A stretch of 13,755 nt of DNA from Chlamydiota bacterium. GTDB taxonomy: Bacteria > Chlamydiota > Chlamydiia > Chlamydiales > Rhabdochlamydiaceae. The translations under genes and the position numbers were made by a program. Below are positions 1 through 6,810 of this stretch, piece after piece; positions within the stretch are counted from its first letter, which is position 1, and every line of letters begins with the position of its first letter. The stretch is taken from contig VGMB01000012.1 of NCBI GenBank assembly GCA_016866585.1, forward strand, positions 1 to 13,755, written 5' to 3'. Below the pieces are notes generated by a model. The model searched no databases, was not told the DNA's origin, and was given only the letters and a program-made list of their open reading frames with translations.

Positions 1-3
1 TTA

Positions 4-804
4 TTACAAAGATCTATAATATTCTGCTACTGCTTCTGACGAACAATATTTTAGTAGCAGCTGAATCATCTCTAGACTATCATTTTCGTAAGCTATAAAC
101 AAACCATGATCTATATGCTCTTTATTTATTTCTAAGGAACCAAGAATAAAACGAACAGCTTCAATATTATTTACATATACGAATTTTTTCATGACCAATT
201 CTAATGTTGCTTGACTTATCTTTTCTATATTTGCAAGTAACAACTGGACGATTGGAAAATTATAATTATCGGCCGCTTCTATAACTAAATTATTTATCTC
301 ATCTGATGGTATTTGCATTTTGCAATCGAGTAGATATCGAACACAATCCTCATCGTTTGCTAGAACAGCATTCCTCAATAACCTAAGGATCTGTTGATTC
401 GGTATCTCTATTCCATGAACACTTAGAATTTTGAATAATTCGACTTTTTTGTGGCAAATAGCATATCCAATGGCATTTTCTTTGCTATAGTCTGTTATTT
501 GTTTACCTCCCTCTAGTAAAAAATCAATCATCTGATGATTACCATGCCTTGCAGCAATCTCTACTAAAGTCGATCTGGTTTGTATTGATAGCTTAGGACT
601 ACGATCATTCAAAAACTTTACCATCTCTAAATTGTTTCTATCGGCAGCAGAGATCAAAGCTATATCGAAATCCTTTTCTAAGATCTTTTTACCCTGGGGT
701 AATAAGGACTGCATCATATCAAGCCTTTCATGCTCTGCCAGAGTGTATGCAGCATAACCTCTATACTCTTTTTCCCTGTTAGAGCTAGCTATTATAAGCT
801 CCAA
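4..804 (-). pseudogene. Ankyrin-repeat C-terminal half of split gene copy 1
   Basis: This frame encodes about 266 residues of degenerate ankyrin repeats with a period near 33. The repeat cores can be read in order: RNNLEMVKFL, HGNHQMIDFLL, HKKVELFKIL, NDEDCVRYLL, NYNFPIVQLLL, VNNIEAVRFIL and NDSLEMIQLLL. It aligns with the C-terminal part of the neighbouring paralog (2075-3709), for example AADRNNLEMVKFL against AADQNKLEMVRFL. The only start at its head is a TTG at 804 with no ribosome binding site, and the frame stays open and homologous upstream of it to about position 818 (NNHDVLELII against the paralog's NNYELVELII). I therefore read it as the frameshifted continuation of the gene that starts at 1973, not a separate gene. 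It ends in tandem stops (TAATAA). Ankyrin repeats bind proteins; in intracellular bacteria such proteins are often secreted into the host. A standalone small ankyrin protein cannot be excluded. Confidence 0.75.
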
Positions 805-1973
805 AACATCATGATTATTATACCTAACAAAATATGACCACTTTCAAGCCTTCTTTTAGCCTCCGTAAAATCTCCACTTTGAATTAAATACATGATACTG
901 CTGCTTTCAATAAGTTTTTCATGTAAAAACTCTTTTGCCTGATTGAGTTCAGATGGCATAGTATCTTTAAATTCTTTAAAAAGATCTCTTACATATTCTA
1001 CCCGATCATTCAATATTGCAGTCCTTATAATATAATTTGCGCTAGAAAGAGAAAGACCTCTTATCGATTTAGTAATAACTTCAATATGATCCCAACGGTT
1101 AAGCGCAATCATTCTTAAAATTGTTGAATCAAGAAAATGCATGGGTAAAAATGGCTCTAACGCTCTTAATCTGCTTACATCTTTATTTTCGATAAACTGC
1201 TTAGCTAGTTCTTCCTTTTTATTGCTGTTTGCTTGACAGTCAAGTCCATGAGACAAAAACCCAAGCAAGTCATCTACAGTTCCTTTCTCAAGTACTATGT
1301 TATAAATTGCATCTATCTGAGCATCTACATGTTTTTTTATGGCAGCAACTGAAAGCCCCTCTTCAGGCTTTAGTAAAACGATTTTTGGATCATTTGCTAG
1401 ATCAAGAGATATAGATTGTTTCCAACTGCTAAACGATGCAGCCTTAGACTCATAGTAGACATCAGGCATGATTGTATGTAACATTTTCGAGCATGCAGAA
1501 AGATTTAAAATACCTTCAGCACCCAAATAATTAGAAATTGTCGTTCCAGCACATCCTGTGACAAGCGACTCTATGACACTGAATCGACTGGGATTTATAG
1601 CCAAATCTAAATACTGGTTAAACTGCTTAAACTCAGGCAAGACACTTTTCATTACTTCAAAGAATGAGTCTACCTTATCAATATCACCTATATGAACCTG
1701 TGCCCAATCAGGATCATCTCCCTCACCACACATGTTAGTAAAGACTGAATATATACGACTCAGAGATTCAACCGGCAATTCTTGGACTGATTCCATGGCA
1801 ACTTGAGCTAAAGCCCCCTGCAATGTGATGCTCAATGCTGAACCTACAATTTTAATAACCCTCTCTTGAAGCTCAAGCGGCAAAGCGTATAAAGCTTGCT
1901 GTTCCATCTCTGGCTGATTTTTAAGAATTTGATAACTTGCAGTAAGTGCGTGTATATTTTGAATGGAATTCAT
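792..1973 (-). CDS. N-terminal part of split ankyrin/F-box-like protein, copy 1
   Basis: This frame encodes 393 residues of unknown function. The ATG at 1973 follows AAGGAG at a spacing of 8 bases, and the same start and leader occur in copy 2. The first 37 residues (MNSIQNIHAL... to ...LPLELQE) match copy 2 at all but one position. Residues about 134-172 (ISNYLGAEGILNLSACSKML) resemble a weak F-box: a hydrophobic helix, then a leucine, then a serine-lysine pair. The segment downstream (WKQS, LFKEFKD) is shared with copy 2 but is not a family I recognise. Near position 818 the frame departs from the paralog: the last residues (GIIIMMFWSL) have no counterpart, while a shifted frame restores the homology. 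The cause is a net loss of about 40 bases relative to copy 2. The product may be a truncated protein that still carries leader and F-box-like region, or a pseudogene. The F-box reading is tentative. Confidence 0.8.
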   Translation of the reverse strand: MNSIQNIHALTASYQILKNQPEMEQQALYALPLELQERVIKIVGSALSITLQGALAQVAMESVQELPVESLSRIYSVFTNMCGEGDDPDWAQVHIGDIDKVDSFFEVMKSVLPEFKQFNQYLDLAINPSRFSVIESLVTGCAGTTISNYLGAEGILNLSACSKMLHTIMPDVYYESKAASFSSWKQSISLDLANDPKIVLLKPEEGLSVAAIKKHVDAQIDAIYNIVLEKGTVDDLLGFLSHGLDCQANSNKKEELAKQFIENKDVSRLRALEPFLPMHFLDSTILRMIALNRWDHIEVITKSIRGLSLSSANYIIRTAILNDRVEYVRDLFKEFKDTMPSELNQAKEFLHEKLIESSSIMYLIQSGDFTEAKRRLESGHILLGIIIMMFWSL

Positions 1974-1989
1974 CCCCTTATCTCCTTTT
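1893..1989 (-). repeat. Direct repeat copy A: shared 5' leader block
   Basis: These 97 bases match 3856-3952 at every position but one (1911 T against 3874 C). The block covers the ribosome binding site, the start codon and the first 27 or so codons of ankyrin gene copy 1. Identity drops sharply at the inner end: seven mismatches lie in the next 31 bases (1862-1892), and the rest of the two genes is far more diverged. Confidence 0.9.
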
Positions 1990-2008
1990 GGGTTTTTTAT
2001 GGGGATGA
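1970..2008 (-). promoter_or_regulatory. Start-codon hairpin in 5' leader, copy 1
   Basis: In the transcript, UCAUCCCC (2008-2001) can pair over 8 bases with GGGGAUGA (1977-1970), which contains the AUG start codon of copy 1. The AAGGAG ribosome binding site lies in the 23-base loop. Two more pairs are possible inside the stem across one A-A mismatch. Such a stem could limit translation initiation. Pairing is read by eye; no folding energy was calculated. Confidence 0.5.
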
Positions 2009-2074
2009 TTTTTATCTTTTTTATTTTTATTTAGATTTCACTGTATAGAACAGCAATAAATCAGTAAAAACACA

Positions 2075-3709
2075 CTAACTAGCCTTCTTTAGAAAGGCAA
2101 CAATCTCATGACAATCACAACCTTCAGCCTGTGAAAGCAATTCCTCACAATCTTCTTGTGATAATGCACCACCTCGATCAAAAATAATCGCAAAGATAGC
2201 GGGATCGTTAAATCTTATCGCATACAACATAGCGCTGTGCCTATCGTCCTTATCTATTTGATTTTGATTATATTTACCTATTAATGCCTCTACCATATTG
2301 AAATTTCTCCTCGAAGCAGCTTCTACTAGAACCCATCCCCTTACTGACTGAGGTATATCATATCCAGAATTGAACAACCTGAGGATAATTTCTATATTTC
2401 CAATACGAATGGCATCCACGGCAAGATCAATAACTTGTTCCTGCGGCAACTCATAAGCTCCATCGAGCATGAGATTAAGAATTTCGAAATTCCCTTGCCA
2501 GGATGCATAACTTATCGCTTGACCTCTACTTTTCTGAGATATCTCTTTTCCTTCGCCAACTAAGAGAGAGACCATCTGAGTATTATCCACTCGAGCAGCA
2601 ATTTCTATCAGAGACGACCTAACTTCTACAGATAGCTCTCCAAAGTTAAGTAAAAACCTTACCATCTCTAGTTTATTTTGATCTGCAGCAACAGACAGAG
2701 CTATGTCTATATCTCTTGCTGATATCGTTTTATTATGAGACAGCAAAAATTGAATCATAGCATAATTTTCACCGCTAGCAAGTTTATACACAACAACCCC
2801 TCTATAATCCTGCTCTGTATTTGAGTTGGTGATTATAAGCTCTACAAGTTCATAGTTATTACTTTGAGATAAAGATTCTATTACATCATTATTCATATGA
2901 TAACTTAAAAGCACGCTACCGCCTCTTAGGCTTGTTTCTACTTGCTGAAAATCTCCCTGAATAATTAGACGTGCTAGCATCTCACTTTCTCTCAACTTAG
3001 CATTTAAAAAATTCCCAGCTGAGCTGCGATCTGCAGGCATAATATCTTTGAATTCTTTAAACAAATCTCTAATCAGCCCAATACTGCCACAATATATTGC
3101 TCTTTTAATAATACAATCTAATAATGAAAGACGAATATGACTTATCGATTTAGCGACAACTTCTATTTGATCCCATTTCCCATAAACGCCTAGCATGCTT
3201 AAAAGTCGAGATTCAAGAAAATAACCATCTAAGCAGTTTGCTAAAATCCTTACTGCCTTAACATCTTTTTTTTCGATAAATTCAAGAGCTAGCTTCTTCA
3301 ATTTTTCTTGAACCTTACAGCTCTTATTAAATACTGAGCCAACAAAACTTGCAACATCCTCTGGTCTACCTTTTTCTACGACAAGCACTAATATTTCATC
3401 GAGCTGATCATCTACAAATTTTTTCATAGCAGTAAAAGAAAGATTCTTATCAGGAACCTTTATTACCAACCTAGGATCCTTTGATAGATCATCTGGAACT
3501 GATTGTTTCCAATCTACAAATACTGCTACCTTAGAGTGATAGTAATTCATAGACATTGCTGACTGTATGTTTTTCGAAGCAACTGATAAATTGATGCCAT
3601 CTTTAACATCAAAATATTCACATATTAAAGTTGCAACATCATGGGTTAGTATAGATTCGATACCCCTTCTCACTTGACATTGACCCCGTCCTTTATCTCT
3701 AGACTCCAA
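2075..3709 (-). CDS. Main body of split ankyrin/F-box-like protein, copy 2
   Basis: The frame encodes 544 residues from a TTG at 3709. The TTG is unlikely to be the true start: the same frame stays open upstream and remains homologous to copy 1 as far as position 3799 (CGEENDPQWAQNHIGDVDKVD against CGEGDDPDWAQVHIGDIDKVD). Domains in order are an F-box-like segment (about residues 18-52, ICEYFDVKDGINLSVASK), a shared middle region with WKQS and LFKEFKD motifs, and about eight or nine degenerate ankyrin repeats from about residue 280 to the end (QNKLEMVRFLL, QGNFEILNLML, IGNIEIILRLF). It is collinear with the two fragments of copy 1. The real start was probably the ATG at 3936, now out of frame because of a deletion at 3799/3800. 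Unless it is translated from an internal start or by frameshifting, it is probably an inactive or N-terminally truncated effector-like protein. Confidence 0.75.
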   Translation of the reverse strand: MESRDKGRGQCQVRRGIESILTHDVATLICEYFDVKDGINLSVASKNIQSAMSMNYYHSKVAVFVDWKQSVPDDLSKDPRLVIKVPDKNLSFTAMKKFVDDQLDEILVLVVEKGRPEDVASFVGSVFNKSCKVQEKLKKLALEFIEKKDVKAVRILANCLDGYFLESRLLSMLGVYGKWDQIEVVAKSISHIRLSLLDCIIKRAIYCGSIGLIRDLFKEFKDIMPADRSSAGNFLNAKLRESEMLARLIIQGDFQQVETSLRGGSVLLSYHMNNDVIESLSQSNNYELVELIITNSNTEQDYRGVVVYKLASGENYAMIQFLLSHNKTISARDIDIALSVAADQNKLEMVRFLLNFGELSVEVRSSLIEIAARVDNTQMVSLLVGEGKEISQKSRGQAISYASWQGNFEILNLMLDGAYELPQEQVIDLAVDAIRIGNIEIILRLFNSGYDIPQSVRGWVLVEAASRRNFNMVEALIGKYNQNQIDKDDRHSAMLYAIRFNDPAIFAIIFDRGGALSQEDCEELLSQAEGCDCHEIVAFLKKAS

Positions 3710-3756
3710 AGACCCGATAATTGCTTGAAATAATAGATCAACCTTATCGACATCTC

Positions 3757-3936
3757 CTATATGGTTTTGTGCCCACTGAGGATCATTTTCTTCACCACAG
3801 CTGAACTTGCTACACCCAACACCTTCTCTTGAAGTTCAAGTGGCAATGCTTGTAGAGCTTGCTGTTCCATCTCCGGCTGATTTTTAAGAATTTGATAACT
3901 TGCAGTAAGTGCGTGTATATTTTGAATGGAATTCAT
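3757..3936 (-). pseudogene. Orphaned N-terminal leader of split gene copy 2
   Basis: This is a 59-codon frame that starts at ATG 3936 behind AAGGAG (spacing 8) and encodes the same first 37 residues as copy 1 with one substitution. After LGVASSA the frame runs into VVKKMILSGHKTI and a stop, which has no match in copy 1, while a different frame picks up the homology at once. Relative to copy 1, exactly the 106 bases at 1731-1836 are missing at the 3799/3800 junction. Since 106 is not a multiple of three, the downstream body is thrown out of frame. An in-frame ATG further upstream (4005) would add 23 residues, but copy 1 has a stop in the corresponding leader and no such start, so 3936 is preferred. 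Confidence 0.75.
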
Positions 3937-3952
3937 CCCCTTATCTCCTTTT
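3856..3952 (-). repeat. Direct repeat copy B: shared 5' leader block
   Basis: This is the partner of 1893-1989, offset by 1963 bases, in the same orientation, with one mismatch in 97. It covers the ribosome binding site and leader codons of ankyrin gene copy 2. Weaker similarity continues outward to about 3984, including the second arm of the start-codon hairpin. Confidence 0.9.
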
Positions 3953-3971
3953 AAGCTGCTTATGGGGATGA
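3933..3971 (-). promoter_or_regulatory. Start-codon hairpin in 5' leader, copy 2
   Basis: This is the same arrangement as at copy 1: UCAUCCCC (3971-3964) pairs with GGGGAUGA (3940-3933), burying the AUG at 3936, with AAGGAG in the loop. Between the copies both stem arms are identical, whereas several of the loop bases between the upstream arm and the ribosome binding site differ. Retention of both arms over a changed loop supports a functional stem. Confidence 0.5.
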
Positions 3972-4018
3972 TGTTTATCTTTTCGTACGCATTAATATTA
4001 AACAAACAATTTAAATTA

Positions 4019-4048
4019 AATATAAAAATAAAGTTAATTTCTCATCAA
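4019..4048 (-). promoter_or_regulatory. Possible sigma-70-type promoter for ankyrin copy 2
   Basis: On the minus strand TTGATG (4048-4043) is followed after 18 bases by TATATT (4024-4019), about 75 bases before the start codon at 3936. The match is moderate and the region is very AT-rich, so chance is a real possibility. Confidence 0.3.
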
Positions 4049-4232
4049 AAACATCTGATTTTAAATTCACAACTAAGGCAATAAAAACACAAAAACCCTT
4101 AAATTAAACCATTTAAAGTTAAAAATTTGATTAAAAAACAAATACAAGCACAACCCAATCGACTTAAAAAATAATTTTCGGCTAGCGCTGCGCTTGTTTG
4201 ATGCTTTTTATGGATACTCAAAACACTCCCTA

Positions 4233-4284
4233 TGTAGAAATCAAAATCCAATTCCTTGAAATACAGATAAAGTTGATTTCTACA
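4233..4284. repeat. 12-bp perfect inverted repeat
   Basis: TGTAGAAATCAA (4233-4244) and TTGATTTCTACA (4273-4284) are perfect reverse complements separated by 28 bases. No T-run follows on either strand, so it is not a typical rho-independent terminator, though it lies just downstream of the dehydrogenase stop. It could be a terminal-repeat remnant of a small mobile element, an RNA hairpin or a protein-binding site. Confidence 0.7.
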
Positions 4285-4305
4285 GGTAGAATAGTTCTAA
4301 AAAAT

Positions 4306-5046
4306 TTAGATTTTAGTTTTTATCGAAGACAAACCACCATCTATAGGCAACACATGCCCTGTGATCCATGAATTTTGCGGGTCAAATAACCAAGAGATTG
4401 CTTGCGCTACATCCAAAGGATCACCAATTCTGCCTAGAGGATGGAAAGCAGTTGAGGCCTTTAATGCCATTTCATTGGCTACTATATTTTGTGTAAGTGG
4501 TGTTTTAACAAGACCTGGTGCCACTGCATTGACCCTAATACCCTTATGAGCATACGAAGCTGCCGCCGATCTAACCATAGCATTAATTGCCCCCTTAGCA
4601 GCAGCTATAGCCTCATGATTTGCAAGACCAATAAGCGATGCTGTTGAAGAGCATAAAACCACCGAGCCTTTTTTTTGATCCGCCATTACTGAGCAAGATG
4701 CTTTAATTATGCTAAATGCTGTTAGCGTGTTGACTCTAAAAACCTGATCAAACTCTTCTAAAGAAACTGAGTGAAGAGGTTTTAGACAAACAGAACCTAT
4801 ACATGACGCGACTCCATCTATAGAACCATGTTTGTTTTTTATAGTGACTAAAGTGGATTCAACAGCTTTTTCGTCAAGTGCGTCAACGATAAGATAAGGC
4901 TGTGATAGCTCTAATGAAAGATCAGAGAGGGCTTTTTCATTCCTTCCCAAAAGATATACTGTACGTCCTTGAGAATGCAACAGACGCGCAAGAGTTGATC
5001 CTATTCCCCCGTTTGCGCCAAATATCACAAAAATTGAGCCTTCCAT
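4306..5046 (-). CDS. Short-chain dehydrogenase/reductase-like protein, atypical active site
   Basis: The protein has 246 residues, normal for a classical SDR with a single Rossmann-fold domain. The cofactor-binding GxxxGxG motif is GANGGIG at residues 10-16, the structural Asn is N106 (RVN), a serine pair S133/S134 sits at the catalytic serine site, and PG lies at 177-178. The usual YxxxK motif reads IAAAK (147-151): the lysine K151 is kept but the tyrosine is isoleucine. Members with HEAIAAAKG at this place form a recognisable SDR subgroup as I recall, so this may be a lineage trait and not decay. Substrate is unknown; NAD(P) binding is likely. The start at 5046 follows AGGTG at a spacing of 6. 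It lies 52 bases downstream of the pseudouridine synthase gene on the same strand, so the two could be cotranscribed. Confidence 0.88.
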   Translation of the reverse strand: MEGSIFVIFGANGGIGSTLARLLHSQGRTVYLLGRNEKALSDLSLELSQPYLIVDALDEKAVESTLVTIKNKHGSIDGVASCIGSVCLKPLHSVSLEEFDQVFRVNTLTAFSIIKASCSVMADQKKGSVVLCSSTASLIGLANHEAIAAAKGAINAMVRSAAASYAHKGIRVNAVAPGLVKTPLTQNIVANEMALKASTAFHPLGRIGDPLDVAQAISWLFDPQNSWITGHVLPIDGGLSSIKTKI

Positions 5047-5098
5047 ATAACACCTGCTTTTAAAAACGTATTGTTAAAAAAAAGCTAAATGATTGCAA

Positions 5099-5971
5099 CT
5101 AATTATCTAGTTGAGCAAAGTGATCTACAAATTTTCTTTGCTTCATTCCAGAGAGGAACTCTGGAGAGGGCTTTCTATCAAAAACGACTTCTTTTTGTGT
5201 TTCAGGATGAACAAATCCAAGAACTGCAGCGTGCAAGTATACTCTTGGCGCTTTTAAACAAACAGAACCATACTTTTCATCGCCTACAACCGGATGTCCT
5301 GCCTCAGAGCAATGCACTCTGATCTGGTTTTTCTTTCCGGTTTCGAGCTTGAGTCTGAGCATTGTGTTATGCTTATTTCTTTGTTCAACGAAAAAATGGG
5401 TTATCGCTTCTTTTCCGCCTGTTCTGGTGCTTTTGACAAAGTATGTGTCATCCTCAACAAGGAAGCTTTTGTATGTCCCTTTATCTTCAACTACGTCACC
5501 CTCCACGATCGCTATATACTCCCTTTGGATGGAGTGTATTTCGAACTGCTTTTTGAGGTTGTCTTTGGCTGATTCCGTATACGCAAACATCATCACGCCG
5601 GAGGTCTCCCTATCTAGCCTGTGCACAGGATAAACATTTCTACCCTTAGCACGTCTTTTCAAAAAACCGTGAACGTTTTTATAAGGAGAATAATCGGTAC
5701 CAACACTTAAGATTCCTTCCGGTTTATGCACGACAACAAGATGTTTATCTTCGTAAAGGATTTCTATGCTATAGTTGATAAATTGTTTTTTAGATCCAAG
5801 GAAAATTTTATCACCCTTTTTAACTTTGGCACTGGGGTCTTTGACCATGCGTCCTTGTATTTCGATCCTTCCTTGCTTAACCCATGACTTCAAAGTATTT
5901 TTTGAACTATCTGGAGCAAGAGCGATAAGAGCATCAAGAACAGTGCTATCGGTAGGGGCAAGCCATGACAT
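5099..5971 (-). CDS. RluA/RluD-family 23S rRNA pseudouridine synthase
   Basis: The enzyme isomerises uridine to pseudouridine in RNA, most likely in large-subunit rRNA. It is 290 residues long from the chosen start. An S4 RNA-binding domain covers about residues 8-60 (LKSWVKQGRIEIQG, VKKGDKI). The catalytic domain follows with YEDKHLVVVHKPEGI at 73-87, the signature HRLDRETSG at 117-125 with catalytic Asp120, and the late motif KNQIRVH at 214-220 followed by GHPVVGDEKYG. The ATG at 5971 is preferred: AGGA lies 8 bases upstream and the S4 domain starts right after. An ATG at 6013 and a TTG at 6028 in the same frame lack a convincing ribosome binding site. Which uridine is modified cannot be told from the sequence. 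It diverges from the FKBP gene. Confidence 0.92.
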   Translation of the reverse strand: MSWLAPTDSTVLDALIALAPDSSKNTLKSWVKQGRIEIQGRMVKDPSAKVKKGDKIFLGSKKQFINYSIEILYEDKHLVVVHKPEGILSVGTDYSPYKNVHGFLKRRAKGRNVYPVHRLDRETSGVMMFAYTESAKDNLKKQFEIHSIQREYIAIVEGDVVEDKGTYKSFLVEDDTYFVKSTRTGGKEAITHFFVEQRNKHNTMLRLKLETGKKNQIRVHCSEAGHPVVGDEKYGSVCLKAPRVYLHAAVLGFVHPETQKEVVFDRKPSPEFLSGMKQRKFVDHFAQLDN

Positions 5972-6020
5972 AAATAAGATCCTAAGTGATAAAATTCGGG
6001 TAGATTTTACCATGTAATCG

Positions 6021-6047
6021 GATAACAAGGAAGAACTTTGATAACAA
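6021..6047. repeat. Pair of GATAACAA direct repeats between divergent genes
   Basis: GATAACAA occurs at 6021-6028 and again at 6040-6047, 19 bases apart (about two helical turns), in the spacer between the pseudouridine synthase and FKBP genes. It could be a regulator site or chance. Confidence 0.3.
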
Positions 6048-6082
6048 AAAACTATTATTTTTACATCTACATCACAAACTTC

Positions 6083-6110
6083 TTGTAGGCTAAAGATGGG
6101 ATGCTATATA
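6083..6110 (+). promoter_or_regulatory. Possible promoter of the FKBP gene
   Basis: TTGTAG (6083-6088) is followed after 16 bases by TATATA (6105-6110), with the start codon 34 bases downstream. The match to sigma-70 consensus is moderate. Confidence 0.4.
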
Positions 6111-6143
6111 TACGTTTACCTTTAATGTGAAAAGGAGTCTTAC

Positions 6144-6764
6144 ATGAAATCTACAAAAGAAAAAGTTAGCTACTGCATAGGGTTAGAAACAGGAAAAAAT
6201 CTTAAACAGCAATTTGCTGATATGGATTTACAACTTCTATTCGAAGGCTTTCAAGATGGACTTTCTAGCCAATCTCCTAAGCTATCGCAAGATGAGATCC
6301 GCTCGATCTTAATTGCACTAAGAGGCCAAGTAGAAAACCAGCAAAAACAGTTCATCGCTCAACTTGCTCAAGAAAACAAAAAGCAAGGCGACGCTTTCAT
6401 GCTCAGCAATAAATCTAAAGATGGTGTAAAAGCTCTCCCAAGCGGACTTCAATACAGAATTATCAAGTCCGGAACAGGAAGCACACCTACAATCTTTGAC
6501 AATGTAAAAATACACTACACCGGCAAATTCCTTGATGGAAAAGTGTTTGACAGCTCACATGACAGAGGAGAACCTGCAGTATTTCCGGTCAATAAGCTCA
6601 TAGCAGGTTGGTCAGAAGCGCTACAACTGATGAAAGTGGGCGATAAGTGGGAACTTTTTGTTCCATCATATCTTGCCTACGGTGAGCATGGATTTGGACC
6701 TGAGATCGGCCCAAATAGCACACTCCTTTTCGAAGTTGAACTTCTCGGCATCAACGAAAAATAA
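6144..6764 (+). CDS. FKBP-type peptidyl-prolyl cis-trans isomerase (FklB-like)
   Basis: The enzyme catalyses cis-trans isomerisation of X-Pro peptide bonds and helps protein folding. Its 206 residues equal the length of E. coli FklB (FKBP22). The N-terminal part (about residues 4-85) is the helical dimerisation region of the Mip/FklB/FkpA group (YCIGLETGKNL, LLFEGFQDGL, then a long helix). The FKBP catalytic domain spans about 100-204 with VKIHYTGKFLDGKVFDSS, VNKLIAGWSEALQLMKVGDKWELFVPSYLAYG and the closing LLFEVELLGI. Aromatic pocket residues Y125, F135, W156 and Y179 and acidic D136 are present. There is no signal peptide, so it is predicted cytosolic, unlike the exported Mip and FkpA proteins. 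GGAG lies 6 bases before the start. A strong terminator follows, so it is probably monocistronic. Confidence 0.93.
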   Translation: MKSTKEKVSYCIGLETGKNLKQQFADMDLQLLFEGFQDGLSSQSPKLSQDEIRSILIALRGQVENQQKQFIAQLAQENKKQGDAFMLSNKSKDGVKALPSGLQYRIIKSGTGSTPTIFDNVKIHYTGKFLDGKVFDSSHDRGEPAVFPVNKLIAGWSEALQLMKVGDKWELFVPSYLAYGEHGFGPEIGPNSTLLFEVELLGINEK

Positions 6765-6774
6765 TATTTCTTTA

Positions 6775-6804
6775 AAAGGGCTAAATTAAGTAATTTAGCC
6801 CTTT
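6775..6804 (+). terminator. Rho-independent terminator after the FKBP gene
   Basis: A perfect 13-bp stem, AAAGGGCTAAATT (6775-6787) with AATTTAGCCCTTT (6792-6804), encloses the four-base loop AAGT and begins 10 bases after the stop codon. The T-rich tail is short (TTTATCTTC). It isolates the FKBP gene from the efflux operon. Confidence 0.85.
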
Positions 6805-6810
6805 ATCTTC

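Larger units (their letters stand above)
3972..4305. other. AT-rich intergenic spacer
   Basis: I see no credible gene in this stretch. It holds the possible promoter at 4019-4048, a small GC-rich near-palindrome AGCGCTGCGCT at 4184-4194 that stands out from its AT-rich surroundings, and the 12-bp inverted repeat at 4233-4284. It separates the ankyrin pair from the dehydrogenase gene, all on the minus strand. Confidence 0.6.

Noticed and set aside
3937..4005. N-terminal extension of copy 2 from ATG 4005
   Set aside because: Copy 1 has a stop in the corresponding region and no such start, and the shared ribosome binding site points to the ATG at 3936.
4184..4194. GC-rich near-palindrome AGCGCTGCGCT
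   Set aside because: The arms are only 5 bases long with no T-run and no second copy in the window, so there is not enough to call it a terminator or element end.
4201..4371. A small plus-strand frame (about 57 codons) beginning at ATG 4201 or 4210
   Set aside because: It has no ribosome binding site, its second half is antisense to the conserved end of the dehydrogenase gene, and the product resembles nothing I know.
5294..5633. Plus-strand open frames over the pseudouridine synthase gene
   Set aside because: They lie opposite the conserved catalytic domain and have no recognisable product; they are antisense shadows.
5972..6028. Longer N-terminus for the pseudouridine synthase from ATG 6013 or TTG 6028
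   Set aside because: Neither has a ribosome binding site and the added residues precede the S4 domain without adding a recognisable feature.
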